64,000 nt of DNA from Mycobacterium interjectum (GCA_002102225.1 LQPB01000090.1:186001-250000); one strand, 5' to 3'. Counted from the stretch's first letter, positions 7,817-17,325 are shown. Notes: generated by a model not told the origin, from the sequence alone. Numbers and translations: made by a program.

Positions 7817-9358
7817 TCACGCCTTCCTCGGGGTCGGTTTTCTGGCCGCCGTCGTGGCGGGTTGGGTCTTCTTTCGGGGCGCCGCCCTTTTGGCCGGCGG
7901 CGTTGTTTTGCGACGCGCCGCCGTCTTGGCGGCCGCAGGCGCTTGGGCGAGCGCGGCATCTAAGGCGGGCTTGTACTTGGCCAGAAAGTCCACGACGCTC
8001 AGGTTGGCCCCGCTGGTGTCGGAGCCCAGTTGCGGCCAGCCGTGACCGAACCCGTCCGAACCCACGGGCCCGGCCAGCTGCTCATAGATGAGCCGTTGAT
8101 AATCCGGGACTACCGTCGGTGTCACGACCGGCGGCTTGTAAATTGGCAGCACATCGCCCACCCCCAGCGCTGAGGCCAGCTGGGAGGGCGACACTCCGTC
8201 GGCGCTATTCATGTCGCAGTTGCCGAACGGTGGCGCCCCCTCGGGTAGGCCTCCTCCATAACCTTTTCCGTCGGTGTACTGGTGGGCGATCTTGAACACG
8301 TTTGGGTCGTTGGGATTGGATCCGTAGCCGGCCAAAATCATCGGCACGTGCTCGGGCTTGGTCTGCCACATGCTGCGCTCGTCACCGACGTTGGAATATC
8401 CGATCACACGGCGTTCGTCACCGAGCCAGGTGGCCAGCGCGTAGTAGATACCGTTGATTCCAGCGCTTTGGTCGCCGCCAGGATTACCCCCGGATTCCAG
8501 GTCGATCATGGCGACCATCTTTGGGTGGGGGCCGCCGTTGGAGTTGATTTGGTCCTGGAAGGTGGCCAGGGTGTCCTTCCAATTGGGTCGCCAGTAGCAG
8601 TAGACGATGAAGCCCTTCAGCTTGCCGCTGTCGGCCGCTTTCTTGCACCAGTCGTAGTTCTGGCCGAAGTTTTCATCGCGGCGAGTGCCGTCGTTGGCTG
8701 CAATAGAAAGCCAGCAATAATGCCAATCGGTCCCGTCCTCGTTGTAGGTAGCGGCGGTATAGGCGTCGGTCACCGGCGGCTGGTAATGGGACACGTCGGC
8801 AAACAGTGTGTCGCGGGGCTCTCCGTCCGGGGCGGGTCCGGTGCCGCTGGGCTGGTGAGGGATCGGGGTGCCATCCTCAACGATCGGACCGGGCAAGAAC
8901 CACCAGTCATTGGCGTAGGGGTCGTCCACCGCCATCGCCTTGTCGCGCAGTACGGTGCCGCTGTCGCCGTTGGTCTCTACCGGCAGGTCACCAATCTGGC
9001 ACCACGTGTGGGAGTTCATGCCACCCCCGGGGCCGTGGTGCAGGGCGATCTTGATCGCGGCGTCGGCAGGAAACAAGCCGGGGTTTGCCACCTGGATGGT
9101 GTGGAACGGGCCGTCGAGCGGGTTGGCTCGGCCGCCGTGCGACGGAGCCCTCCAGTCCTCGGTGCATAGGCCGTGGCGAGACCACTCCATCGCGGTGCCG
9201 TTGATCCCGCCATCCAACTCATCGACCACGCAACCGGAGCAGTCGGTGCCCGCCTTGCGGTTGAACGGATCCCAGTTCCCGCCATAGACGTACGGGTCAC
9301 TTTCCCGGTCGATCGCGATCTGTTGCCCAAACGAAATCGTCTTGCGCCACACCGGCAT
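7817..9358 (-). CDS. LysA-like two-domain endolysin (NlpC/P60-like peptidase plus GH25-like muramidase)
   Basis: In this 513-residue protein the N-terminal part (about 20-130) carries an NlpC/P60-like Cys motif, TDCSGCV with Cys40, and a possible partner His117 in NSHTWC. Residues 184-392 resemble a GH25 lysozyme: FADVSHYQ at the front, the D-x-E pair in MIDLESG (Asp286, Glu288) and CDMNSADG at the end. The C-terminal 45 residues are rich in Lys, Arg, Ala and Pro, a cationic tail that could bind the wall. An AAGGAGGA ribosome-binding site lies just upstream. Such an enzyme would cut both peptide and glycan bonds of peptidoglycan. No integrase, terminase or capsid gene is nearby. Confidence 0.68.
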   Translation of the reverse strand: MPVWRKTISFGQQIAIDRESDPYVYGGNWDPFNRKAGTDCSGCVVDELDGGINGTAMEWSRHGLCTEDWRAPSHGGRANPLDGPFHTIQVANPGLFPADAAIKIALHHGPGGGMNSHTWCQIGDLPVETNGDSGTVLRDKAMAVDDPYANDWWFLPGPIVEDGTPIPHQPSGTGPAPDGEPRDTLFADVSHYQPPVTDAYTAATYNEDGTDWHYCWLSIAANDGTRRDENFGQNYDWCKKAADSGKLKGFIVYCYWRPNWKDTLATFQDQINSNGGPHPKMVAMIDLESGGNPGGDQSAGINGIYYALATWLGDERRVIGYSNVGDERSMWQTKPEHVPMILAGYGSNPNDPNVFKIAHQYTDGKGYGGGLPEGAPPFGNCDMNSADGVSPSQLASALGVGDVLPIYKPPVVTPTVVPDYQRLIYEQLAGPVGSDGFGHGWPQLGSDTSGANLSVVDFLAKYKPALDAALAQAPAAAKTAARRKTTPPAKRAAPRKKTQPATTAARKPTPRKA

Positions 9359-9965
9359 CAGTCGGTCCTCCTTGACATTTGAAGTTCACCGGTTTCCCGG
9401 TGACTGCCTGGGCTTGGCTCTTGGTCAAGCAGATACGGAGCCTTGGCTATTTGACGATGAGCGCGCCCGGAAGCCAGGGGTGCCGCCGCCCCGAGCCTCG
9501 GTCGTCGCCCGGACAAGAGGCGAGTTATGTTCTGGGCGAGGATGTTTCGAAGCAATGCGCCGGTATCAATCGCCGCGGGCAACCGGTGAAGGCAAGTACC
9601 TCGGCCGTCACCACCCCTGTCTGACCGAGACCAGGTCGACGCGCGACTCCAGGACGGTCCAGTGCCCTGACCGCCGCAGTCGTCGGGCGCCATGGTCGTA
9701 GACGAGAGTTCGCCTTTGGTCCGGGCGGCGCCCACAAACTGCCCACCCGTACAGATGTGACTGGGATATTGCATGGTTGAAATTCCGCCGTCAAAGAAGG
9801 CCGTTGCCTTCTTCAGTTCGGGGCCTGAAGAATGTCTAGGCGTGAACGCGGTACCGTGCGGACAACATTGCATTGTTTTCACCCTGCAGGCTGCCTGACA
9901 TAGCAATCTAGGCCCAAAAGTCCCTACTTTCAGTTAGCGGCAGCCCCGTACATCGAGGGAGTGCG
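9359..9965. other. Intergenic region without a convincing gene
   Basis: These 607 bases separate the minus-strand lysis block from the plus-strand patatin gene. The open frames here have low-quality translations and no recognisable motifs. A short hairpin (7-bp arms, 4-base loop) lies at 9386-9403. Divergent promoters are expected here, but I cannot point to clear ones. Confidence 0.6.
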
Positions 9966-12900
9966 ATGGCAATCGACAAGCCATCACCAGTGACAGCGCT
10001 GACACAGGAACTCCGGCTCGCCACGACGATGACGGGCGGTGTCAGTCTCGCGATCTGGATGGCCGGTATCGCGCGGGAGATCAACTTGCTCTCGCAGGCT
10101 TCACAGTGGCGCAGGGTGGGGAAGACGTTTCCGACCCACAGCCGACTCACCAAAGAGTCGACTGCGTGCCTCAAGCTCTACGCCGAACTCATCGACCTGC
10201 TTGACGTGGTCGTCGACGTCGACGTGTTGTCCGGGACAAGTGCGGGTGGCATCAACGCGGCTTTGCTCGCGTCGTCGCGAGTCACGGGGTCCGACCTTGG
10301 CGGGTTGCGTGACCTGTGGCTCGATCTCGGGGCCTTGACTGACCTCATCAGAGATCCCAGAGACAAGAGCACGCCGTCCCTGTTGTACGGCGACGAACGC
10401 ATGTTCGCCGCATTGGCGAAGCAGATTCCCAAGCTCGAGACCGGACCGTTTCCGCCCGCGGCGTTCCCAGGCGGCGCGCGCACCCCTTCGACCACTCTGT
10501 ACATCACGACGACCCTGCTCACCGGAGAGACCAGTAGGTTCACCGACTCGTTCGGCACGCTGGTGCAGGACGTCGACCGGCGCGGTTTGTTCACCTTCAC
10601 CGAGACCGACCTTGCGAAGGCCGGCGCGGTCCCGGCGTTGGCATTGGCCGCTCGCAGCTCGGCGTCGTTCCCCGTCGCGTTCGAGCCTTCGTTCATTCCC
10701 TTCACGGACGGAACCGCCAAGAAGGGCGGCGTGCCGGCTCGGCCACCCATGGCGCGCTTCACCAACATGACCCGCCCGCACTGGGTCGCCGACGGCGGCC
10801 TGCTCGACAACCGGCCTATCGACGTGCTGCTCCAGCGCATCTTCGATCGTCCCGCCTCCCGACCGGTTCGCCGGGTGCTCCTCTTCGTGGTGCCGTCCTC
10901 GGGACCTGCGCCCGACCTTGTGCAAGAGGCCCCGTCGGACAATGTCAATGAACCACTTGGGTTTGTCGATGGGCTCCTCAAGGACCTGGCCGCAATCACC
11001 ACACAGTCGATCGCGGCAGACCTGCGAGCACTCCGAGCCCATCAAGATCGCATGGAAGCGCGCACCGATACCCGACTGCGCCTGGCCGAGTTCGCGGCGA
11101 TGTTGCCCAAAGGATCGCGACTTCTCACCACGTCCCTTCTGACGGATTACCGGACGCGCGAGGCAACAAGACAGGCTCAAGCCCTTACCAGTGCTCTCCT
11201 GCGCCAGCTCAGCACCTGGCCGCCAGCACCGAGCACATCGAACGAAAGCATTCCCAAAAACTGGGAGGACGACCTCGCGGTCGGTAGCGACCCCGAGGCG
11301 GTGTGCCGGCGACAGATCACCGCGTCGATCCTGGAACGTTGGTCACAACCGGCCGATCAGCCACTTCCCGAGAGTGCGGCCGATCTTGCTCGGTATGGCC
11401 AACCGGCATGCGACCTCGCGAAAGGATCAGCAATCACGATCGCCCAGGCGGCATACCAGCTCGCAACATCCGACGCCGATACCGCCGCGGTCGCGAAACT
11501 TGTCGACGGGATCTTCAGGGCTTGTCAACCGCGCAAACCGCTCGATCTCGGTGAGCTCGTTCGCAAGGTGTGCACCGACCCGACTACCCGACGAGGATCA
11601 CTTCGGAACGCCGCCAGCCTGCTCGCAGCGGACTATCTCGAACGATCCTCGGTGAGCGAGGACGCCTGGGACAGGCTCGGAGAGGTCTTTGTGAACGTCT
11701 ACCCGACCTTGAAGCGACTTGCTGCCAGCGCCTCATCCGACGCCGGTGCTCACGCAGGTTCCTTGCTCGCACAGGGCAAAAATGCCGCCAGCCAGCTGAA
11801 TACATACCTCGACTATCTGAAACCCGCAGACAACCCCAGCACCGTCGCGACAAAGTTGTTTGATCTGGCCGCCACTCAGCGGGCGATGCTTCCGGTCGAG
11901 GCGGACATCGAGCAGTCTCTGGCGCTCGTGCAAGTCAGCGCCGACACTCGCAACCTGCTTGCACCCGACTGGTACACGGCGCAGCAAAAGCTCACCGGCA
12001 TGCAGTTCCACCATTTCGGCGCCTTCTATAAAAGATCGTGGCGTGCCAACGACTGGATGTGGGGCCGACTCGACGGAGCAGGATGGCTCGTTCACGTACT
12101 GCTGGACCCACGACGGGTGTGGCAGGCAGTCCAGGTCCATGACCACCAACGCAAGAAGAGCGCCGACGGGCCCGAGACCGGAGCGCAGTGGTTTCTCCGC
12201 AGACTGAAAGCATTGGGGGCGACCGACTTTCCGAGTTCGGGCTACCTCCTGTCGTCCGTCGGTGAGGAGTCGGACCAGTATCTGACTGAGGACATGCTGC
12301 TCGACGAGCTTAACTTCCTCGACGACCCATCCAAGGCGATGCCATCCAGCCTTCCGAAGACCTCGCTGTGGCTGGCACAGGCGTGGCAGCAACGAGTTCT
12401 CGACGAGGAATTGGACGTGCTGGCCAATTCGGTAATCGACCCACAACCTGGACAAAAGCCCGACTGGAGCCCGACGAGTTGTCGAACCTGGGCCAAGAAG
12501 GTGTTGGCCGCAAGCCCAGGAGACGCCAAATACGTCTTCCTCAAAGAAGATCCAGTAGCAAGCGAGACCTTCGCCAGCGACAAAGGCTCACCCCTGATGG
12601 CGCATACCCTCGCCAAAGCCGCGGCGGCAGCTTCGGGCGCGGCCGGCTCCGCACGCCAGCTGCCTGGCGTCCTCAAACCACCGCTGACAAGCTTGCGAAC
12701 AATCACGCTCGGCGCATATCACGTGGTGTCGTTGACCAAAGGCGTTGCCAGGTCGATCATCATCGCCGGCGCCGTACTCCTCGTTCTGGGCATTGCGGCC
12801 GCGATTCAATCCACACCACTGCTCGGAGTCACCGGCCTCATCATGGCCGGGACCGGCGGATATCTCATCGCCCTAGGAACCTGGCAGCTCTCCAGCAGCC

Positions 12901-13157
12901 TGCTATTCGCCCTACTCTCGCTAACACTTGTGGGCGCGGTCCTTTCCCTGGCCACGCCCTGCGTACGCAAATGGCTGTTCGGCACCCAGCCATATGAGGG
13001 CCTGGTAGGCAAGCACGTCTATTGGCTGGGCACGCAGTGGTGGCACCCCCTGGTCGTTGTCGGACTGGTTGCTTTGGCCATCACGGTGATCGCGGCCGCC
13101 AAGCCGGCCCGCAAGTCATCGAGGGCTCTGCGCCGCCACGTCACGAAACGCCGTTGA
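9966..13157 (+). CDS. Giant patatin-like phospholipase with C-terminal membrane segments
   Basis: This 1063-residue protein starts at an ATG after GAGGGAG. The patatin domain fills about residues 15-330: GGVSLAIWMAG at the oxyanion position, the nucleophile motif GTSAGG (Ser92) and the catalytic DGG (Asp276 in WVADGGLLDNRP). A long helical region follows, resembling the DUF3376-type patatin-related proteins of actinobacteria. The last 160 residues hold about four hydrophobic segments, so the protein is probably membrane bound. Patatins hydrolyse acyl chains from phospholipids. It stands alone on the plus strand within accessory DNA, between phage-type lysins and orphan membrane proteins; a role in phage defence or membrane remodelling is conjecture. 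Confidence 0.8.
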   Translation: MAIDKPSPVTALTQELRLATTMTGGVSLAIWMAGIAREINLLSQASQWRRVGKTFPTHSRLTKESTACLKLYAELIDLLDVVVDVDVLSGTSAGGINAALLASSRVTGSDLGGLRDLWLDLGALTDLIRDPRDKSTPSLLYGDERMFAALAKQIPKLETGPFPPAAFPGGARTPSTTLYITTTLLTGETSRFTDSFGTLVQDVDRRGLFTFTETDLAKAGAVPALALAARSSASFPVAFEPSFIPFTDGTAKKGGVPARPPMARFTNMTRPHWVADGGLLDNRPIDVLLQRIFDRPASRPVRRVLLFVVPSSGPAPDLVQEAPSDNVNEPLGFVDGLLKDLAAITTQSIAADLRALRAHQDRMEARTDTRLRLAEFAAMLPKGSRLLTTSLLTDYRTREATRQAQALTSALLRQLSTWPPAPSTSNESIPKNWEDDLAVGSDPEAVCRRQITASILERWSQPADQPLPESAADLARYGQPACDLAKGSAITIAQAAYQLATSDADTAAVAKLVDGIFRACQPRKPLDLGELVRKVCTDPTTRRGSLRNAASLLAADYLERSSVSEDAWDRLGEVFVNVYPTLKRLAASASSDAGAHAGSLLAQGKNAASQLNTYLDYLKPADNPSTVATKLFDLAATQRAMLPVEADIEQSLALVQVSADTRNLLAPDWYTAQQKLTGMQFHHFGAFYKRSWRANDWMWGRLDGAGWLVHVLLDPRRVWQAVQVHDHQRKKSADGPETGAQWFLRRLKALGATDFPSSGYLLSSVGEESDQYLTEDMLLDELNFLDDPSKAMPSSLPKTSLWLAQAWQQRVLDEELDVLANSVIDPQPGQKPDWSPTSCRTWAKKVLAASPGDAKYVFLKEDPVASETFASDKGSPLMAHTLAKAAAAASGAAGSARQLPGVLKPPLTSLRTITLGAYHVVSLTKGVARSIIIAGAVLLVLGIAAAIQSTPLLGVTGLIMAGTGGYLIALGTWQLSSSLLFALLSLTLVGAVLSLATPCVRKWLFGTQPYEGLVGKHVYWLGTQWWHPLVVVGLVALAITVIAAAKPARKSSRALRRHVTKRR

Positions 13158-13231
13158 TGTCAACAACTCTCGATTTTGCGCTCAACAGTGTTAAAGGCGG
13201 TCCCTAAATCGGAGCCGACTTGCCGTTGCCG

Positions 13232-13699
13232 CTATCTACAGCCCGGGATGGGCAGCGTGCGGCGCGTGTGATCCGTCCACTGCTCAGGCATTTCCCTGTA
13301 TTTCGAACTGAGCTGTTGGCTGGCTTCATCCCTACGCCATTTGCCCTTCGGATCTTTGAAATATAGTGCGCGCGCTGGGAAATTTGGCTGCAGCTCATAC
13401 ATTTCGCACGGCGCGATTGTATAGATCTTAGTAACTCGGCCAGCATCTCCCTCTACCCACACACCGAAAATTGGGCTACCGCTAGCGTTGTAGACCCACA
13501 CGTTTGCCTTGTTTTTCCAGTCAGCCGTGGTGCTTGGTCCCTCGCTGAGGAACACCTTGGATGCATACGCCTCCTTGTCCGTTTGGTTCGTCGCCTGGCA
13601 CGATTTCACCGACACGGTAAAAGCGGCTCCGGCAAGAATGACAGACAAGACGGAGGCCGCGCCCTGCACAGTGGCGCCGGTTATCCAGCCCCGTGACAC
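13232..13699 (-). CDS. Unknown membrane-anchored protein
   Basis: I start this ORF at the GTG at 13699, which has a GGGAGAGG ribosome-binding site, giving 155 residues; the frame is open to 13813. One N-terminal hydrophobic span (about residues 8-32, VQGAASVLSVILAGAAFTV) is followed by a soluble domain with KANVWVYNASGSPIFGVWVE. That segment resembles an extracytoplasmic beta-sandwich. Four cysteines are present. It lies convergent to the patatin gene. I do not recognise it, and context gives no function. Confidence 0.5.
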   Translation of the reverse strand: MSRGWITGATVQGAASVLSVILAGAAFTVSVKSCQATNQTDKEAYASKVFLSEGPSTTADWKNKANVWVYNASGSPIFGVWVEGDAGRVTKIYTIAPCEMYELQPNFPARALYFKDPKGKWRRDEASQQLSSKYREMPEQWTDHTRRTLPIPGCR

Positions 13700-14216
13700 G
13701 GCCCCTCTCCCTCGACGTCGCTGTTCAAGGTCGGTCGGGCTTGCGACCAGTCGGCGCCTCGGTGTCGAACGACACTCCGCGGCGCTTGCTGATCTCTCAG
13801 TTGATAGCACCAATCGACCGGTCCTACAAGCCCATAAAAGGGGCGGACCTGGGCCACTCGGTTGCGGTTGTCGTGACGATAGGTTGTTGACCGCACCTCA
13901 ATTTGGGCACCCACCCGGTCGTGTTGTGGGGAAACGACGTTCCACGGCCGTCTAGTCGACCATTCCCTTTTACCTTGGCGCCGCTAGCTTCCCGTAAGGT
14001 CCGCGGCCACGAACCGAGCCCGATAACCACTGCTACGACACCGTCGCCAGTCCACCGAGGAGACGTCGTCCATCACCGTCAGACCATTGCACGTCGGCCG
14101 GCGGCCCACTCCCCCTGGCAGTCCCCGATTTCGTCGAGACCGAACGGGGCGCACTCGCTCGGGTCCGTCCAGCGAGAGCTATCCGCTGGCTCTGATTGAT
14201 TGACATCTTTTGACCC
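13700..14216. other. Intergenic region with a decayed methyltransferase tail
   Basis: No intact gene is apparent. The stretch at 13973-14013 matches the 3' end of the methyltransferase gene at 15304-15344 and on the minus strand reads FVAADLTGS followed by a stop. The remainder shows nothing I can assign. Confidence 0.6.
13973..14013 (-). repeat. Direct repeat copy A: relic of a TIGR00027-type methyltransferase 3' end
   Basis: This stretch is 34 of 41 bases identical, without gaps, to 15304-15344. The minus strand encodes FVAADLTGS and a TAG stop, like the FVAAQRTGT end of the intact methyltransferase. Upstream of it the coding similarity disappears, so it is a relic. Confidence 0.65.
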
Positions 14217-15152
14217 TTGACTCAACGGCGCTCATCGACGTCAGAATTTAGTCAAAGATCTCTGTTCGGCGAGGCACGACGTGCCCAAGCCGCGGATGGA
14301 GGGGCCTTGTTACCCGGTGCAAAGTGGGTGCTGCAACACGGCAGGATCGTTGGTGCGGGCCTAATCGTTGCCGCTGCGGTTCTGCTGTTGGTGGCATTCG
14401 GTGTCGGTCACCGCATCCCGTCGGCGCTGATGGTGTGGGCGTGGCTCAGCCGGTGGTGGGTAACGATCTTGAGCGGCGTGCTTTTCGCGGGCGGTGTAAC
14501 TGCCTGGGTTTGGGGCCGGAGGTCGGAAACCATTGTCGAAACCGCGCCCACCGGCCAGGCTGAAGAACAACAGCGGACCAGCCCGGCGAGTTCAAAGCCG
14601 AGACGTTCCAATGAATTCTGGTTAGCACTCGCGGGGATCGCGGCAACTCTGATCGTCGGGACAATCGGTAGCACGCTTACCTACTCAACTTCCACTCACC
14701 AGATCAAAGCCGAGTCGGATCGGGCGGCACTCAACTTTAACAGGGAACAAAGAAAGAATGCTTATGCGGATTTTCTTATCAAGTTGAGCGGCCTGGAAAA
14801 TGCGGAGTACAAAGTGTCCGAAAAGTTTGAGATCAGACCATTTGATATTAACCAAGCAGAAGACCAGGTAAAAATAAATAATGAAGCATTCGATGATTTC
14901 AGCCGTGCTTCTTCAACCGTTCGACTGCTTGCGTCGCCCGAGGTGGCGGAGGCGCGCGTGGCGATTCGCGACAAACACAAGAACATACAAAACTGCATCG
15001 CCCATATAATGGCCGTCGCGCGAGCCACCCACCCCGAAAACGCAATTGGTCTGGCAATTGAGCTTCAGAGCCAGCTTGATCTCATAGGCTCCAAGTTGGT
15101 GCCGCATTTCATCGAGGTCGCAAGAATAGATCTAGGGCTTGCGGGCAATTGA
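14217..15152 (+). CDS. Unknown membrane protein with a lower-GC 3' half
   Basis: The frame opens at a TTG at 14217, giving 311 residues; a later internal start is possible. Three hydrophobic segments are visible (about residues 44-62, 68-92 and 135-155). The C-terminal half is soluble, charged and probably helical (NREQRKNAYADFLIKLSGLE). Bases 14700-15000 are clearly richer in A and T than the surrounding genes, and the gene is flanked by a 41-base direct repeat. Both points suggest recent acquisition. The family is not recognised. Confidence 0.55.
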   Translation: MTQRRSSTSEFSQRSLFGEARRAQAADGGALLPGAKWVLQHGRIVGAGLIVAAAVLLLVAFGVGHRIPSALMVWAWLSRWWVTILSGVLFAGGVTAWVWGRRSETIVETAPTGQAEEQQRTSPASSKPRRSNEFWLALAGIAATLIVGTIGSTLTYSTSTHQIKAESDRAALNFNREQRKNAYADFLIKLSGLENAEYKVSEKFEIRPFDINQAEDQVKINNEAFDDFSRASSTVRLLASPEVAEARVAIRDKHKNIQNCIAHIMAVARATHPENAIGLAIELQSQLDLIGSKLVPHFIEVARIDLGLAGN

Positions 15153-15303
15153 TCACTGAATCACGCGTGCGTTGCCGTCCTCAGTTCGTCTCGGGCTATT
15201 CGCGGACACCGACGCAGCCATAGCCATGTCTGCCGCTCCAGAAGCCAGCAGATCGGGCTCTGCGCTGTATCCCGATAACCGAATCGGTTTGGCACCCCTG
15301 TTG

Positions 15304-15344
15304 CCTTGGCGCCGCTAAGTCCCCGTCCGCTGCGCGGCCACGAA
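15304..15344 (-). repeat. Direct repeat copy B: 3' end of the intact methyltransferase gene
   Basis: This is the partner of 13973-14013. It covers the stop codon and last codons of the methyltransferase gene and 11 bases beyond it. The two copies bracket the lower-GC membrane-protein gene. Confidence 0.65.
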
Positions 15345-16262
15345 GAGATTGCCGGGAACCTGGTCCGCGACCTCTTTCGGGGCGCTGCGGCCGTAGCCGG
15401 CCATCAGCTCGTCGGACGGCGTCACCGTCACGTCCCAGCCGTGGCGGCGGAACCAGGCACCGACGTCCTCGCGCTCCTCGAAGTACCACAGCTCGTCGGT
15501 GCGCGGGATCTCGCGGCCAGGGTCCACCTTGGCCATCAGCGCGCGAATCCGCTCCATCCGCTCGCGGCGCCTGGCGCGAAACTCGGGGTCGAGGAACTTC
15601 GGCCCGAGCGCCTCCACCGCGACCCGGCTGCCGGGCGCGGTGAGCTGCTGGACGCGTTCGAACAGCAACTCCTGGGCCACGGCGGGCAGGTAGGGCATCA
15701 GCCCCTCCGCCGACCAGACGCTGGGCGTCGACGGGTCAAATCCGGCCCGCCGCAACGCCTCCGGCCAGTCCTGCCGCAGATCGACCGCGACGGCGACCCG
15801 GTTGCAGGCGGGCTCGGCGCCGTGCTCGGTCAGCGTCGACAGCTTGAACTGAAGCACCCTGGGCTGGTCCAGCTCGTAGACCGTGGTGCCGTCGGGCCAG
15901 GGTAGCCGCCAGGCCCGCGCGTCGAGTCCCGCCGCGAGAATCACCGCCTGGCGGATGCCGGCCTTCGTCGCGTCGAGGAAGAACTGATCGAAAAACGCCG
16001 TCCGCGAAGCCATGTAGCCGACCATCGCCTGCATCTGCAGCGGCAGCGAGGGTTCGGCCTCGATGAGCTCGGAAGGCAACGCGGGAGCGGAGTGCCAGTT
16101 CCACACGCCGTCGCCGACCGCGTCGAGGAAGACCTGGGCGAACGGGTCGGAGATCAGGGGATTCTCGCTGCGCGTTTCGGCCGCCCGCGCCGACGCGACA
16201 CCCAACGCCGTCGCGCCCACGCTTTCGGTGATCTCCCACGTGTCGTTGTCGGTTCGAGCCAC
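15315..16262 (-). CDS. SAM-dependent methyltransferase, mycobacterial TIGR00027/LCM-like family (copy 2)
   Basis: This 315-residue enzyme starts at a GTG two bases after the stop of its upstream paralogue (VARTDNDTWEITESVGATALG). The SAM-binding region is QAVILAAGLDARAWRLPWP, with the acidic ELDQPRVLQFK further on. The family is related to leucine carboxyl methyltransferases and is expanded in mycobacteria. Substrates are mostly unknown; O-methylation of acids or polyketides has been suggested for relatives. It is very similar to its neighbour throughout, so this is a tandem duplication. Confidence 0.85.
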   Translation of the reverse strand: MARTDNDTWEITESVGATALGVASARAAETRSENPLISDPFAQVFLDAVGDGVWNWHSAPALPSELIEAEPSLPLQMQAMVGYMASRTAFFDQFFLDATKAGIRQAVILAAGLDARAWRLPWPDGTTVYELDQPRVLQFKLSTLTEHGAEPACNRVAVAVDLRQDWPEALRRAGFDPSTPSVWSAEGLMPYLPAVAQELLFERVQQLTAPGSRVAVEALGPKFLDPEFRARRRERMERIRALMAKVDPGREIPRTDELWYFEEREDVGAWFRRHGWDVTVTPSDELMAGYGRSAPKEVADQVPGNLFVAAQRTGT

Positions 16263-16264
16263 GG

Positions 16265-17206
16265 TCACTCCTTCTCGGCGGCCACGAAAAGCGTCTTGGG
16301 GGCGCCGTCCTCGACGCCCTGCGGGGGCCGGCGGTTGTAACTGGCCATCAACTCCTGGGCCGGCGTCACCGTCACCTTCCACCCATGCCGGCGCAACCAG
16401 TCCCCGACGTCCTCGCGCTCCTCGAAGTACCACAAGTCGTGGACATCGGGGATGTCGCGTTCCGGCTGGAGCTTGGCCATCAGGTCGCGCACCCGCTGCA
16501 TCTCCGCACGCCGCTTTTCGATGGCGGCCTCGTCGAGGAAGTCCGGGCCGGGGGCCTCCACCGCGATCCGGCTGCCCGCGGCGCCGAGCGCGTGAACGCG
16601 CTCGAACAGCAACTCCTGGGCGGCCGCCGGCAGGAACGGCAGCAGACCCTCGGCCGACCAGGCGCTCGGCGACGAGGCGTCAAAACCGGCCTCGCGCAAC
16701 GCGGCCGGCCAGTCGTGGCGGAGGTCGACCGGCACGTGCACCAGGTTGCAGGTCGGCTGCGCGCCGTGTTCCCGCAGCGTCGAGGACTTGAACTCCAGCA
16801 CGCGGGGCTGGTCGAGTTCGTACACCGTCGTTCCGTCGGGCCAGGGCAGCCGCCAGGCCCGCGAGTCCAGGCCGGCCGCGAGGATCACCACCTGGAGCGC
16901 GCCCGCGCGCGTCGCGTCGAGGAAGAACCGATCGAAAAACGACGTCCGGGCGGCCATGTAGTCGACCATTCCCTGCATCCGCGGCTTCAGGTCGGGTGCG
17001 GCCTCGGCGATCTCTTCGGGCAGGTCCGGCGCCGCGAACCAGTTCCACATGCCCTCGCCGGCGGCGTCCAGGAAGACGCGCGCGAAAGGATCGCTGATCA
17101 GTGGATTTTCGCTCTCGGTTTCCGCCGCGCGGGCCGCCGCGACGCCCAGTGCCGTGGCGCCCACACTTTCGGTGATCTCCCAGGTGTCGTTGTCGGTTCT
17201 GGCCAC
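16265..17206 (-). CDS. SAM-dependent methyltransferase, mycobacterial TIGR00027/LCM-like family (copy 1)
   Basis: The protein has 313 residues, starting at GTG with a GGAGGA ribosome-binding site about 9 bases upstream. It shares with copy 2 the N-terminus ARTDNDTWEITESVGATALG, the SAM motif QVVILAAGLDSRAWRLPWP and the C-terminal LFVAAEKE. It is first in a two-gene unit. Substrate is unknown. Its start lies 120 bases from the divergent Rv0585c-like gene. Confidence 0.85.
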   Translation of the reverse strand: MARTDNDTWEITESVGATALGVAAARAAETESENPLISDPFARVFLDAAGEGMWNWFAAPDLPEEIAEAAPDLKPRMQGMVDYMAARTSFFDRFFLDATRAGALQVVILAAGLDSRAWRLPWPDGTTVYELDQPRVLEFKSSTLREHGAQPTCNLVHVPVDLRHDWPAALREAGFDASSPSAWSAEGLLPFLPAAAQELLFERVHALGAAGSRIAVEAPGPDFLDEAAIEKRRAEMQRVRDLMAKLQPERDIPDVHDLWYFEEREDVGDWLRRHGWKVTVTPAQELMASYNRRPPQGVEDGAPKTLFVAAEKE

Positions 17207-17325
17207 CTCATATCCTCCACATCGCTAGCACGACTACCTAGTCGACCGTACGCGCGCCGGATGTGAACAAGCTGTCCGTCAAGTTCATGCACGCTGGCCC
17301 GGAAGTATCCGGTTAAGGTCTCGAC

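Noticed and set aside
9386..9403. Short hairpin upstream of the LysA-like gene
   Set aside because: Seven paired bases are common by chance in this composition, and no regulator can be named.
9358..9906. 182-residue minus-strand frame upstream of the LysA-like gene
   Set aside because: Its composition is not mycobacterial-protein-like, no motif is seen, and the region more likely holds divergent promoters.
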